Source of the DNA: Pseudomonas sp. ABC1
GTDB lineage: Bacteria; Pseudomonadota; Gammaproteobacteria; Pseudomonadales; Pseudomonadaceae
NCBI RefSeq assembly: GCF_013395055.1
Contig: NZ_CP058349.1
Span: forward strand, 2,789,501 to 2,853,500
Length of the DNA: 64,000 nt
Direction: 5' to 3'
Of the stretch, positions 35,193 through 44,397 are shown piece after piece (the stretch's first letter is position 1; the number at the start of each line of letters is the position of its first letter). The position numbers and the translations under genes were made by a program. The notes below the pieces were generated by a model. That model was not told where the DNA came from and did no database searches. It was given only the letters and a program-made list of their open reading frames with translations.

Positions 35193-36131
35193 ATGGCCGA
35201 GCAGGAGGTAGATGAACGCATCGCCGGCGAGGCTGCCGACTGGGTGATGCGTGTGCAGAGCAGGCCGCTCGATGAGCGCGAGCGGCAGGCGCTGGAGGCC
35301 TGGAGCCAGCAAAGCCCGATGCATGCTTGCGCCTGGAGTCGTGCCCGGCAACTGTTGCAGATCAGCGGGCAGGTGCCGCCGGCCCTGGGGCGGGATGCTC
35401 TGCAACGCCTGCACGGCCTGGGTCGACGCCGGGCCATGCAGACGCTGGCGCTGCTGATCGCCGCGCCTCCCGCCGCCTGGCTGGCCTGGCAGCGCATGCC
35501 CCACTGGCGTGCCGACCTGTCCACCGACAAGGGTGAGCGACGGGCGCTGCAACTCTCCGACGGTAGCCAACTGGTGCTCAATACCGACAGTGCCGTGGAT
35601 GTGGCCTTCGATGCCGAGCAGCGGCTGCTGCGGCTGCAGCGCGGTGAAATCCTCGTCACCACCGCCCACGACCCACGGCGCTTCGTGGTCGAGACGGCGC
35701 AGGGCCGGGTGCGGGCGTTGGGAACCCGTTTCAGTGTGCGGGTGCTGGACGAGCGCAGCCGTGTCGCGGTGTTCGAGCATGCGGTGGAGATCACCCCGCA
35801 CCAGAGCGCGGCGCTGCGCCTGGAGGCAGGGCGGCAGGCCGCGTTCGGCGCTCAGGAGGTGAACGCTGCCGAACCACTCGCGGACTATGCCGATGCCTGG
35901 GAGAGTGGCTTGTTCGTTGCCAACGAGCTGCGCCTCGACCAGTTGCTGGATGAGTTGTCACGCTACCGCAGCGGCATCCTGCGGGTGCATCCGGGTGTCG
36001 CCGCAATGCGGGTTTCCGGCACTTTCCCCATGGGCAATGACGAGCGTGCCCTGACCCTGCTGGAGAAAACCCTGCCGCTGCGCGTCAGCCGTATGAGTCG
36101 TTACTGGGTCAGCGTCCAGCCGCTGGAGTGA
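35193..36131 (+). CDS. FecR-family anti-sigma / signal transducer
   Basis: 312 residues. The N-terminal cytoplasmic part (about 1-80, DERIAGEAADWVMRVQSRPLDERERQALEAW) is the sigma-binding domain. A membrane helix lies at about 88-104 (LALLIAAPPAAWLAW). The periplasmic FecR domain (LSDGSQLVLNTDSAVDV; RRFVVETAQGRVRALGTRFSV) precedes a C-terminal STN-like part that contacts the receptor. It starts 4 bp after the sigma gene. It should relay siderophore binding by the downstream receptor to the sigma factor. Confidence 0.92.
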   Translation: MAEQEVDERIAGEAADWVMRVQSRPLDERERQALEAWSQQSPMHACAWSRARQLLQISGQVPPALGRDALQRLHGLGRRRAMQTLALLIAAPPAAWLAWQRMPHWRADLSTDKGERRALQLSDGSQLVLNTDSAVDVAFDAEQRLLRLQRGEILVTTAHDPRRFVVETAQGRVRALGTRFSVRVLDERSRVAVFEHAVEITPHQSAALRLEAGRQAAFGAQEVNAAEPLADYADAWESGLFVANELRLDQLLDELSRYRSGILRVHPGVAAMRVSGTFPMGNDERALTLLEKTLPLRVSRMSRYWVSVQPLE

Positions 36132-36170
36132 GTGGCCGCGCCCTTGCAATGGAGGCAAGAAAATAAAGTT

Positions 36171-36192
36171 GAAAAAGAGTGAATGCTTTTTC
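36171..36192. promoter_or_regulatory. AT-rich inverted repeat in the fecR-receptor gap
   Basis: GAAAAAG and CTTTTTC (7-bp arms, 8-nt spacer) in an AT-rich patch about 80-100 bp before the receptor start. It may be part of the promoter read by the upstream ECF sigma factor or a weak terminator; I could not match -35/-10 elements confidently. Confidence 0.35.
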
Positions 36193-36271
36193 GATTTGGT
36201 TCGGTTTACCCGATGAACCCCTCGCGCCTTGCCAACGGCGCATCATCCGGAATCGAACAAGGAGACCTGTC

Positions 36272-38662
36272 ATGGGCGCCCGCCTTACCTCACCGATCGA
36301 CCGCAGTCATGTATCTCTGAGCCTTGCCATTCGCGCTGCCCTGCTGGGGCTTGCCCTGGCCGGGAGCGCTCCTTTGCTGGCCGAGCAACTGCCTGCCGAG
36401 GTGGCGCAGAGTCGCCAGTACAGCATTCCGCCCGGGCCGCTGGCTGCGACCTTGACCCGCTTCGCGGCGACCAACGGTATCGCGCTGTCCTTCGACCCCG
36501 CGCCGCTGGCTGGCAAGACCAGCCCAGGTCTGCAAGGCGACTACAGCCTGCGTCAGGGTTTTGCGCGCCTGCTGGCGGGCAGTGGTTATGTGCTGGTGGA
36601 CAAGGGCGATGGAAATTACTCGTTGCAGGCGCTCACAGAGGGTGATGCCAGCCTGCAACTTGCACCGACCAGCATCGAGGGCAAGGCTGCGCAGAGTGCT
36701 TTCGCACCTGTTCCGGGGTATTTCGCCAGCAACGCCAGCAGCGCGACCAAGAGCGACAAGCCGATCTTGGAAACCGCGCAGAGCATCAGTGTGGTCACTG
36801 CCGAGCAGATGGCTGACCGCAAGGTGAACCGCGTCGAGGATGCCGTCGCCTACACCGCTGGTGTTCGTGTCGGCGGTTCGGGCCTGGACCCGCGCTTCGA
36901 CACCATCAGTGTGCGCGGCTTCGCGACCACGGAGAACGCTGACTTCCTCGATGGCCTGCGCAACGCCGGCAGCGGCTGGCTGGCCCTGCCGGCGCTGGAA
37001 GCCTATAGCCTGGAGCGTGTGGAGATCCTCAAAGGCCCGGCTTCCGTGCTGTATGGGCAGATCAGCCCTGGCGGCATGATCAACCGGGTGAGCAAACGTC
37101 CCAGTCTGCTGGCGAAGAACCAGGTGGAGTTGCAGGTCGGTAACTATAACCACCGTCAGGGTCAGTTCGACGTGGGGGGCAAACTGGATGAGGCGGGCGA
37201 TGTATTGGTGCGCACCGTCGGTATCTATCGCGATGCCGAATTTTCCACCGAGCAGATGAACAATGACACTCGTCTGCTGGCGCCGTCGCTGAGTTGGCAG
37301 GTCGACGATGACACCAGCCTGACCCTGTTTGCGCAGTATCAGGAGCGTGAAACCGCCGGCTCGCCGATGTTCTACAGGGACGGCGACTACCTGACGGATT
37401 TCTGGCCAGGCGACGAGTACTTCGACAAGCTCGAGCAGCGCAAGTGGTCGGTCGGCTACGAGTTCGAACATGCCTTCAACGACACGTTCAGCGTGCAGCA
37501 GAATCTGCGTTACAGCCAACTGGATACCACCAACCAGTACCTCGACTTCGCTGTCCGGAGCGACGGTCACACCTTCGACCGTACCTCTGCTGGCAGCTAT
37601 GAGGACATGGCATCACTGGCGACCGATACCCGTCTGGTGAGTCGCTTCGCCACTGGCAAGCTGCAACACACCCTGGTCAGCGGAGTGGATTACGCCTGGA
37701 TCGACACGGAACTGCAATACGCCACTGGCGCCGCGCCGTCCATCGACCGCAACGCACCTAATCACCACCAGCCGGTGTCCCGCCCCGACACGGTCTGGGT
37801 CGACCGGGAAGGTCTTGAACATCGCGCCGGCATTTACCTGCAGGATCAGATCGAACTCGACCGCTGGCGTCTGTCTGCCGGCCTGCGCCGTGATTGGGTG
37901 CATACCCGTTTCAACGGCTATCAGTGGGGCAGCGACGTCAACAGCAAGGACAGTGACTCGGCGACCACCGGGCAGCTCGGCGTGCTTTACCTGCTCGACA
38001 ATGGCCTGGCACCTTATGCCAGCTATGCGACCTCGTTCCTGCCTCAGAGTGGTAGCAGCCTGAGCGGCGAGCGTTTCAAGCCGACCGAAGGCGAGCAGTA
38101 CGAAGTCGGCCTCAAATACCAGCCGCCGGGTAGCAGCACCATGCTCACGGCGTCGCTTTATCACCTGACGCAGACCAATGTGCTGAGCCGCGATCCGGCC
38201 GACAGCAATTTCCAGTTGCAGACAGGTGAGCAGGTCTCGCGAGGGCTGGAACTGGAGGCCGTCTCCGATCTGAGTGACAGCCTGCGCATGACCGCCAGCT
38301 ACAGCTTCAATGATGCCGAAGTCAGCAAGGATATCGACTACCGCGGCAAGGCACCGAAGAACCTGCCACGGCACCTGGCGGCCTTGTGGCTGGATTACCG
38401 TCTACCCTTCGGCCTGGGCCTTTCCGGCGGTGCCCGCTATACCGGCAGCAACTACCGCAATAGCGTGAACACCTTGAAGAATGAGGCCTACACCCTGATC
38501 GACGCGGGTGTGCACTATGACTTCGGCGCGGGAATGGACGGCGTACGCCTGGCCCTGAATGCACGCAACCTGACGGACAAGCGCTATATCACCTGCCAGG
38601 ACAGCTTCTGCTATCGCGGCGAAGCACGCAGCCTGGTCACCAGTCTGAGCTATAGCTGGTAA
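36272..38662 (+). CDS. TonB-dependent siderophore receptor with signalling (STN) domain
   Basis: 796 residues. A signal peptide (about 1-37, ending APLLA) is followed by a secretin/TonB N-terminal signalling domain (about 45-125, YSIPPGPLAATLTRFAATNGIALSFDP). A plug domain follows (ETAQSISVVTAEQMADRKVNRVEDAVAYTAGV; LERVEILKGPASVLYGQISPGGMINRVSKRP), then a 22-strand barrel ending in Trp (SLVTSLSYSW). GGAGA sets the start. The STN domain plus upstream FecI/FecR mark it as a transducer. The downstream periplasmic esterase suggests an ester-containing siderophore such as a catecholate trilactone, but the ligand cannot be read from sequence. Confidence 0.93.
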   Translation: MGARLTSPIDRSHVSLSLAIRAALLGLALAGSAPLLAEQLPAEVAQSRQYSIPPGPLAATLTRFAATNGIALSFDPAPLAGKTSPGLQGDYSLRQGFARLLAGSGYVLVDKGDGNYSLQALTEGDASLQLAPTSIEGKAAQSAFAPVPGYFASNASSATKSDKPILETAQSISVVTAEQMADRKVNRVEDAVAYTAGVRVGGSGLDPRFDTISVRGFATTENADFLDGLRNAGSGWLALPALEAYSLERVEILKGPASVLYGQISPGGMINRVSKRPSLLAKNQVELQVGNYNHRQGQFDVGGKLDEAGDVLVRTVGIYRDAEFSTEQMNNDTRLLAPSLSWQVDDDTSLTLFAQYQERETAGSPMFYRDGDYLTDFWPGDEYFDKLEQRKWSVGYEFEHAFNDTFSVQQNLRYSQLDTTNQYLDFAVRSDGHTFDRTSAGSYEDMASLATDTRLVSRFATGKLQHTLVSGVDYAWIDTELQYATGAAPSIDRNAPNHHQPVSRPDTVWVDREGLEHRAGIYLQDQIELDRWRLSAGLRRDWVHTRFNGYQWGSDVNSKDSDSATTGQLGVLYLLDNGLAPYASYATSFLPQSGSSLSGERFKPTEGEQYEVGLKYQPPGSSTMLTASLYHLTQTNVLSRDPADSNFQLQTGEQVSRGLELEAVSDLSDSLRMTASYSFNDAEVSKDIDYRGKAPKNLPRHLAALWLDYRLPFGLGLSGGARYTGSNYRNSVNTLKNEAYTLIDAGVHYDFGAGMDGVRLALNARNLTDKRYITCQDSFCYRGEARSLVTSLSYSW

Positions 38663-38672
38663 GGAGACGGAC

Positions 38673-39512
38673 ATGTTGCGTACTGCATTGAAATACCTGG
38701 GCGCGCTGCTGTTGAGCGGCCTGCCGTTCGTCCATGGCGAGCCGGTGACACTCGATGGCACCGAACAATGGACGATGAAAAGCGCCGAGGGGCGCGACTA
38801 CCGCATCATGATCAGCTTGCCGGAGGGTGACGTGCCCTATACCGGAGGCTATCCGGTGATCTACCTGCTCGATGCCAATGCCTATTTTCCGAGCTTCCAT
38901 GCGGCCAAGCGGGCACAGGATCAAATGAAAGGTGCGATCCTGGTGGGCATCGGCTATCCGAGCGATACGCCGCTGGACTTCGATCGACGCGCCTTCGACC
39001 TGTCTCCACCGCAGCCCGCCGAGCGCAACACACCTCCCCAGGGTGGCCAGGACCTGTTTCTCGATTTCATCGAGCAGCGCCTGATGTCCAGAGTCGAGCA
39101 GCGCTTCAAGGTCGATCAGGACCAGCGCAGCCTGGTGGGTTGGTCCTTCGGTGGCATGTTCGGCATCTATGCCCTGTTTACCCGTCCGGAGTTGTTCCAG
39201 CATGTGGTCGCGGTGAGCCCGAGCCTGTGGTGGCGTGATCGCTATCTGCTGGAGCATGAGCGCGCTTTCACCCAGCGGGCGCATGCGGGCAAGCTGGACC
39301 TGACCCACCGCAGCCTGACCATGCTGGTCGGTGACCGGGAGATGCCGCAGGAAATCCAGGATGTCCGCTCGCTGCAACTGCGTCTGGAGAACCTGTCGCA
39401 GTACGGTCTGCGCAGCGATTTCCAGATCGAGACGGGCGAGGACCATATGTCAGTGCCGTTCCGCGTGCCTAACCGGGTACTGGACGAGTTGCTGCGTACC
39501 CGGCGTTTCTGA
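38673..39512 (+). CDS. periplasmic alpha/beta-hydrolase esterase (IroE/PfeE-like)
   Basis: 279 residues of the esterase D / Fes-like family (PF00756). A signal peptide covers about 1-22 (LLLSGLPFVHG). The nucleophile elbow is GWSFGGMFG, the likely catalytic His lies in GEDHMSVPF, and an acidic residue is in LVGDREMPQE. It begins 10 bp after the receptor gene, so it is co-expressed. By analogy with PfeE beside PfeA in P. aeruginosa, it probably cleaves a siderophore ester in the periplasm to free iron. Confidence 0.85.
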   Translation: MLRTALKYLGALLLSGLPFVHGEPVTLDGTEQWTMKSAEGRDYRIMISLPEGDVPYTGGYPVIYLLDANAYFPSFHAAKRAQDQMKGAILVGIGYPSDTPLDFDRRAFDLSPPQPAERNTPPQGGQDLFLDFIEQRLMSRVEQRFKVDQDQRSLVGWSFGGMFGIYALFTRPELFQHVVAVSPSLWWRDRYLLEHERAFTQRAHAGKLDLTHRSLTMLVGDREMPQEIQDVRSLQLRLENLSQYGLRSDFQIETGEDHMSVPFRVPNRVLDELLRTRRF

Positions 39513-39637
39513 GCGCTTGAGTCGACTTGCGGCAGGCTGTTTCGTGTGGCCTGTCGCTGATCGTCGAGCGGTTAAGGTTGGCTTAAGCTGGGGATGCTTC
39601 TGTATGCGGCCAGTTCTCCGTCTCCGAGGAAGCCACC

Positions 39638-41482
39638 TTGCCCCCCTCCATCGCCCCCCGCCGTGCCGATGCCCTGTATTGGCTGTTCACCTGGATCGCG
39701 GTCGTGCTGCATCTGGCGCATCTGTTCGATGCCCCGGATGCGCCCGGCATGGCGCTGTACCAGGGGGTACTGCTGGGCAGCTATGCCTTGCTGTTCATTG
39801 CGCCGCTCTGGTTGCTGGGGCGCCTGGCCAGTCCGCTGCCACGGGCCGTCGGGCTGGTGCTGTCGGTGTTGCTGGCGGGCCTGCTGCAACTGCTGATCTA
39901 CGCCGATGGCCTGTTGTGGTCGCTGTACGGTTTCCACCTCAACGGTTTCGTCTGGAATATCCTCACCACGCCGGGCGGTATCGCCGCGCTGGGTTCGTCC
40001 GAGTCCAGCCAGGTCGGTTTCGCCCTGATTGGCGCGGCCTGTTTCGTCGCTCAGGCGTTGCTGCGGGTGTTGGCGGGTTTCGCCAGCCGCTGGCGCACGT
40101 CGCTGCCGACGCCGCGCTGGCTATGGGTGCTGCCGATGTTTCTGCTGGCCACCCTGGGCGAGCGGATCAGTTACGGCATCAGCCATTTCTATGGCTACAG
40201 CCCGGTGTTGGAGACCGCCCAACGCATGCCGCTCTACCAGCCGTTGACCATGCGCCGTCTGCTGGAGCAACGGCTGGGGCTGGAGCGGCCACAGCGTCTG
40301 GAGGTGGAGAATGTCGCGCTCAAGGGGCAGCTCGATTACCCGCAGGCACCGTTGCGCATCGAGCCGCCGGGCAAGCCGCTGAATGTGGTGTGGCTGGTGG
40401 CCGAATCCTGGCGGGCCGACAGCCTGACGCCACGGGTGATGCCGCGCACCAGCGCGTTCGCCGAGCGTGCCCAGCACTTCACCCGACACTTCTCTGGCGG
40501 CAATGGCACCCGCATCGGCATGTTCAGCCAGTTCTACGGGTTGCCGGCCAACCTCTGGTTCCCGGTGCTGGATGCCCGCGTCGGTAGCCCGCTGATCGAC
40601 GTGCTGCAACGCCAGGACTACCAGATGAAACTGTTCACCAGCGCCCGCTTCAGCTATCCGGAGTTCGACAAGACGCTGTTCGTGAAAGTACCGCCCGAGC
40701 AGATGCAGGCCTACGACCAGGGCCCCGGCTGGCAGCGTGACCGCAAGAACGTCGATGACCTGCTGGGTTTCATCGACCAGCGCGATGCGCAGCGGCCCTT
40801 CATGACGTTCATGTTCTTCGAGTCGCCCCACGCCAACTACGAGTTCCCGCCGGAGTCGGTGATCGAGCCGGATTACCTGCCCGACCTCAACTACGCCAAC
40901 ATGAACCTGGAGCGTGATATCGGCGGTATTCTCAAGCGCTACCTGAATGCCGTGCACCACCTCGATGGGCAGATCGCCCGGGTCATCGAGCATCTGGAGC
41001 GGCGCGGACTGATGGACGACACCTTGCTGGTGATCACTGGCGACCATGGCGAGGAGTTCATGGACAATGGCCGCTGGGGTCACAACTCCTCGTTCGTCGA
41101 TGCCCAGTTGCGCGTACCGCTGGTGCTCTGGGTGCCAGGGCGCGAGGCGCGGCGGGAGGACCTGCGCACCAGCCATGTCGACCTGCTGCCGACGCTGATG
41201 CCGTTGCTGGGCGTGCGCAACCCCGCGCATGACTACAGCATCGGCCAGAGCCTGTTCAGCCCCGGTGCCCAGCGCCTGCTGGTGGCGGGGGACTGGGATC
41301 GCCTGGCGTTCCTCGGCGAGGATCACAAGGTGGTGCTGCCCTTCACCAGTGGCAGCATGCTACCGCTGCAGGCCAGTTCGGCCAGCGACCGCCCGGTCGG
41401 CGATATCGCGAGCGTGCTGCAAGGCTTCATGCCCCGGATTCGCAGTGAGTTGCAGGGTATCCGCCGTTTCCTGGCACATTGA
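39638..41482 (+). CDS. YejM/PbgA-like inner-membrane protein with sulfatase-fold domain
   Basis: 614 residues: five membrane helices in the first 190 residues, then a periplasmic alkaline-phosphatase/sulfatase-fold domain (LNVVWLVAESWRADSLTPRVMPRTSAFAERAQHF; FSGGNGTRIGMFSQFYGLP; LLVITGDHGEEFMDNGRWGHNS). This matches the five-helix plus sulfatase layout of YejM (PbgA), which senses LPS and controls LpxC stability in enterobacteria. Lipoteichoic-acid-synthase-like or phosphoethanolamine-transferase-like activity is the alternative. The start is TTG at 39638 with GAGGA upstream. It precedes dgkA by 29 bp. Confidence 0.8.
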   Translation: MPPSIAPRRADALYWLFTWIAVVLHLAHLFDAPDAPGMALYQGVLLGSYALLFIAPLWLLGRLASPLPRAVGLVLSVLLAGLLQLLIYADGLLWSLYGFHLNGFVWNILTTPGGIAALGSSESSQVGFALIGAACFVAQALLRVLAGFASRWRTSLPTPRWLWVLPMFLLATLGERISYGISHFYGYSPVLETAQRMPLYQPLTMRRLLEQRLGLERPQRLEVENVALKGQLDYPQAPLRIEPPGKPLNVVWLVAESWRADSLTPRVMPRTSAFAERAQHFTRHFSGGNGTRIGMFSQFYGLPANLWFPVLDARVGSPLIDVLQRQDYQMKLFTSARFSYPEFDKTLFVKVPPEQMQAYDQGPGWQRDRKNVDDLLGFIDQRDAQRPFMTFMFFESPHANYEFPPESVIEPDYLPDLNYANMNLERDIGGILKRYLNAVHHLDGQIARVIEHLERRGLMDDTLLVITGDHGEEFMDNGRWGHNSSFVDAQLRVPLVLWVPGREARREDLRTSHVDLLPTLMPLLGVRNPAHDYSIGQSLFSPGAQRLLVAGDWDRLAFLGEDHKVVLPFTSGSMLPLQASSASDRPVGDIASVLQGFMPRIRSELQGIRRFLAH

Positions 41483-41511
41483 CCGTCGACGCATTCGACA
41501 AGGAGACATCC

Positions 41512-41892
41512 ATGGACGACTCCACAGACGCCAGCGGCCTGAAGGGCCGCCGAGGCCTGGCGCGTATCCTGCGGGCGGGCGGTTATTCCCTGGCGGGGTT
41601 GCGGGCAGCGTTTATCGGCGAGGCGGCGTTCCGACAGTTGCTGCTGCTCAACCTGCTGTTGCTGCCGGTGGCCTTTCTGCTGGATGTCAGTCGTGCCGAG
41701 CGGGCGCTGCTGATTTTGGTGTTGTTGCTGACGCTGGTCATCGAGCTGCTCAACTCGGCCATCGAGGCGGTGGTCGACCGCATTTCCCTTGAACTTCACC
41801 CGCTCTCCAAGCGTGCCAAGGACATGGGCAGCGCCGCCCAATTGGTCGGACTGGTGATGGTGGTGGTGGTGTGGGGGTGCGTCCTGCTGTAA
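41512..41892 (+). CDS. dgkA: diacylglycerol kinase DgkA
   Basis: 126-residue inner-membrane enzyme with three membrane helices that phosphorylates diacylglycerol to phosphatidic acid, recycling lipid left by membrane-derived glucan or LPS modification. Family motif ELLNSAIEAVVDR and the C-terminal LSKRAKDMGSAAQLVG are present. AGGAGA fixes the start. Being next to the sulfatase-fold gene fits envelope phosphoryl-transfer chemistry, which generates diacylglycerol. Confidence 0.94.
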   Translation: MDDSTDASGLKGRRGLARILRAGGYSLAGLRAAFIGEAAFRQLLLLNLLLLPVAFLLDVSRAERALLILVLLLTLVIELLNSAIEAVVDRISLELHPLSKRAKDMGSAAQLVGLVMVVVVWGCVLL

Positions 41893-41925
41893 CAGGACGG
41901 GCAATCATCCGGCTCCCTATATGAG

Positions 41926-41963
41926 AAAGCCCCGGAGGCTATCGCCATCCGGGGCTTTCTTAT
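41926..41963. terminator. bidirectional terminator between dgkA and metK
   Basis: A 12-bp perfect stem (GAAAGCCCCGGA / TCCGGGGCTTTC) with an 11-nt loop and flanking T-rich or A-rich ends. It lies between the convergent stops of dgkA and metK. Confidence 0.88.
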
Positions 41964-41979
41964 CGCGTTGCAGCTGTAT

Positions 41980-43170
41980 TCAGAGGCCAGCAGCGGCGCG
42001 CAGGGCGTCGACCTTGTCGGTGCGTTCCCAGGTGAAGCTGGTGAAGCTGTCGTCGCCGATGCTCAGTTGCTCCGGCGTGCGGCCGAAGTGGCCGTAGGCG
42101 GCGGTGGCGCGGTACATCGGGTGCAGCAGGTCGAGCATCCTGGTGATGGCGTAGGGACGCAGGTCGAACACTTCCCGTACCAGTTCGATGATGCTGTTCT
42201 CGGCGACCTTGTGGGTGCCGAAGGTGTTGATCGAGATGGAGGTCGGCTGGGCCACGCCGATGGCGTAGGACACCTGGATCTCGCAGCGCTCGGCGAGGCC
42301 GGCGGCGACGATGTTCTTCGCCACGTAGCGGCCGGCGTAGGCGGCGCTGCGGTCGACCTTGGACGGGTCCTTGCCGGAGAAGGCGCCGCCGCCGTGGCGG
42401 GCCATGCCGCCGTAGGTGTCGACGATGATCTTGCGACCGGTCAGGCCGCAGTCACCGACCGGGCCGCCGATGACGAAGTTGCCGGTCGGGTTGATGTGGA
42501 ACTGGGTGTCCTTGTGCAGCAGCTCGGCGGGCAGCACGTGCTTGACGATCAGTTCCATCACGCCGTCGCGCAGGTCGTTGTAGCTGACGTCCGGGTTGTG
42601 CTGGGTGGACAGCACGATGGCGTCGATGCCGACCACCTTGCCGTTCTCGTAGCGGCAGGTGACCTGGGATTTCGCATCCGGGCGCAGCCACGGCAGCAGG
42701 CCGGACTTGCGCGCCTCGGCCTGACGCTCGACCAGCGCGTGGGAGAAGCGGATCGGCGCCGGCATCAGCACGTCGGTCTCGTTGCTGGCGTAGCCGAACA
42801 TCAGGCCCTGGTCACCGGCGCCCTGGTCTTCCGGCTTGGCACGGTCGACGCCCTGGGCGATGTCCACCGACTGCTTGCCGATGATGTTCAGCACGCCGCA
42901 GGTAGCGCCGTCGAAGCCGACGTCGGAGCTGGTGTAGCCGATGTCCGAGATGACGTCGCGGACGATCTGCTCCAGGTCGACCCAGGCGCTGGTTGCGACT
43001 TCGCCTGCGACGATGGCGACACCGGTCTTGACCAGGGTTTCGACAGCCACGCGGGCGTGCTTGTCCTGGGTGATGATGGCGTCCAGCACCGCATCGGAAA
43101 TCTGGTCGGCGATCTTGTCCGGGTGCCCTTCGGATACGGACTCGGAGGTGAACAGGGAATATTCGCTCAT
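41980..43170 (-). CDS. metK: S-adenosylmethionine synthetase MetK
   Basis: 396 residues. It makes S-adenosylmethionine from methionine and ATP. Signatures are FTSESVSEGHPDKIADQISDAVLD at the N-terminus, GAGDQGLMFGYA, and GGGAFSGKDPSKVDRSAAYAGRY. It lies 12 bp downstream of an ArsR-methyltransferase regulator on the same strand, so the two are co-transcribed and presumably tied to the SAM/SAH cycle. Confidence 0.97.
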   Translation of the reverse strand: MSEYSLFTSESVSEGHPDKIADQISDAVLDAIITQDKHARVAVETLVKTGVAIVAGEVATSAWVDLEQIVRDVISDIGYTSSDVGFDGATCGVLNIIGKQSVDIAQGVDRAKPEDQGAGDQGLMFGYASNETDVLMPAPIRFSHALVERQAEARKSGLLPWLRPDAKSQVTCRYENGKVVGIDAIVLSTQHNPDVSYNDLRDGVMELIVKHVLPAELLHKDTQFHINPTGNFVIGGPVGDCGLTGRKIIVDTYGGMARHGGGAFSGKDPSKVDRSAAYAGRYVAKNIVAAGLAERCEIQVSYAIGVAQPTSISINTFGTHKVAENSIIELVREVFDLRPYAITRMLDLLHPMYRATAAYGHFGRTPEQLSIGDDSFTSFTWERTDKVDALRAAAGL

Positions 43171-43182
43171 GTATCGGTTCCT

Positions 43183-44175
43183 TTACTTGCCGTAGGCGGT
43201 GGCGCTTCGCGGTGCGGGTTTGGCGAAGTGCCGCAGTTGAATCTGAAAGCCGTTCTTCAGGCCAATGTAGAGACTCTCTCCGGGCTCCAGGCCGGCTTCG
43301 GTGGCCCAGCGTGCCAGGTCGTCCTGCTCGAAGCCGAGCCAGAGGTCGCCGCAGGCCTCCCTGGCCCAGTTCTGGTCGTGGCTGCACAATTCACTGAGCA
43401 GCAGGCTGCCCCCCGGCCTGACCTTGTCCGCCAGTTGGCGGAAGGCTTCGGCAGGGGTGGAGAAGTGGTGCAGGACCATGTTCAGCACCACGCAGTCGGC
43501 CGGCTCCTGCCGGCTCGTATCCAGGGCGTCGGCCAGTTTCAGCTCGACGTTGCCGAGGTTGTCTTCGAGGCAACGCTGGCGGGCCAGGTCGAGCATGGCC
43601 TCGCTGTTGTCCAGCGCCGTGACCTGGGCGAAGCGCCGCGACAGCTCCGGCAGAAAAGCGCCATCGCCTGGCCCGATTTCCAGTGCGGTCGCCCCTGGGG
43701 CGAAATGCAGGGTGTCGAGCAGGGCCAGCAGGCTGTCGCGGTACTGCGGCAGCCCGGCTATCAGGTCCTGGCTGGCCTGGAAGCTGCTGGCCATGCGGGC
43801 GAAGAAGTCACGGCTGACCTCCGCGCGCTGGCGGTGCACGGTGGTGATGCGGCTTTGTAGTTCGGCGGGCAGTGGCAGGGCGTCGACCTCTTCCAGCAGC
43901 GCCGCGTGCAAGACGCCACCCGGCAGTGCGCGGCGGTAGAAGATGGCGTTGCCTTCACGGCGGGTGGCCACCAGTCCGGCCTGGGCCAGGACCTTGAGGT
44001 GGTGGCTCATGCCGGACTGGCCGATGGCGAAAATCTGCGCCAGCTCCAGTACGCCGAAGGAGTCGTTGGCCAGCACGCGCAGGACATTCAGGCGCAACGG
44101 GTCGCCACCGGCCTTGCACAGGGTGGCAAGGTCGTCGCAGGGATCGAAGTCCGAATGGTGCGCGTGAAGTCTCAT
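43183..44175 (-). CDS. ArsR-type regulator fused to a SAM-dependent methyltransferase domain (SahR-like)
   Basis: 330 residues. The N-terminal ArsR winged helix (about 15-95) has GDPLRLNVLRVLANDSFGVLELAQIFAIGQSGMSHHLKVLAQAGLV. The C-terminal class I methyltransferase domain (about 145-320) has SAM-binding ALEIGPGDGAFLPELSRRF and LNMVLHHFSTPAEAFRQ. Such fusions beside metK correspond to SahR-type regulators described in proteobacteria, which sense S-adenosylhomocysteine. Whether this one also methylates anything is unknown. A strong AT-rich dyad lies 42 bp upstream of its start. Confidence 0.88.
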   Translation of the reverse strand: MRLHAHHSDFDPCDDLATLCKAGGDPLRLNVLRVLANDSFGVLELAQIFAIGQSGMSHHLKVLAQAGLVATRREGNAIFYRRALPGGVLHAALLEEVDALPLPAELQSRITTVHRQRAEVSRDFFARMASSFQASQDLIAGLPQYRDSLLALLDTLHFAPGATALEIGPGDGAFLPELSRRFAQVTALDNSEAMLDLARQRCLEDNLGNVELKLADALDTSRQEPADCVVLNMVLHHFSTPAEAFRQLADKVRPGGSLLLSELCSHDQNWAREACGDLWLGFEQDDLARWATEAGLEPGESLYIGLKNGFQIQLRHFAKPAPRSATAYGK

Positions 44176-44217
44176 GGTGCCGCAGTCTAGTCGGGCACTT
44201 TTCCTACAGCAACAGCT

Positions 44218-44237
44218 ATATCAAGAAATTTTGATAT
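44218..44237. promoter_or_regulatory. AT-rich dyad upstream of the sahR-like/metK operon
   Basis: ATATCAA-GAAATT-TTGATAT, a perfect 7-bp inverted repeat with a 6-nt spacer. It lies between the divergent regulator-metK operon and tktA and stands out in GC-rich surroundings. It is the likely operator for the ArsR-type regulator and may influence tktA too. Confidence 0.7.
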
Positions 44238-44397
44238 TGCATGGCGGCGGTGGGCTTGCCCATGCCGAAGGGGGCATGGCTGTGGCCGTGACAGGCCGGC
44301 AATTGCCTCCCGCCGCTTTCTTCCATTGCCCCGCACGGCCCGCTGGGCGAAAATGGCCGCCTTTTTCCGTGATCAGCCTTACCCAGGAGATTCAGCG

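Noticed and set aside
33563..35794. 743-codon minus-strand frame crossing mntP, sigma and fecR genes
   Set aside because: It crosses three well-supported genes, a riboswitch and a Fur box, and has no domain of its own.
41968..43860. 630-codon plus-strand frame
   Set aside because: Antisense to metK and the ArsR-methyltransferase gene; the translation is Gly/Asp/Val-rich shadow.
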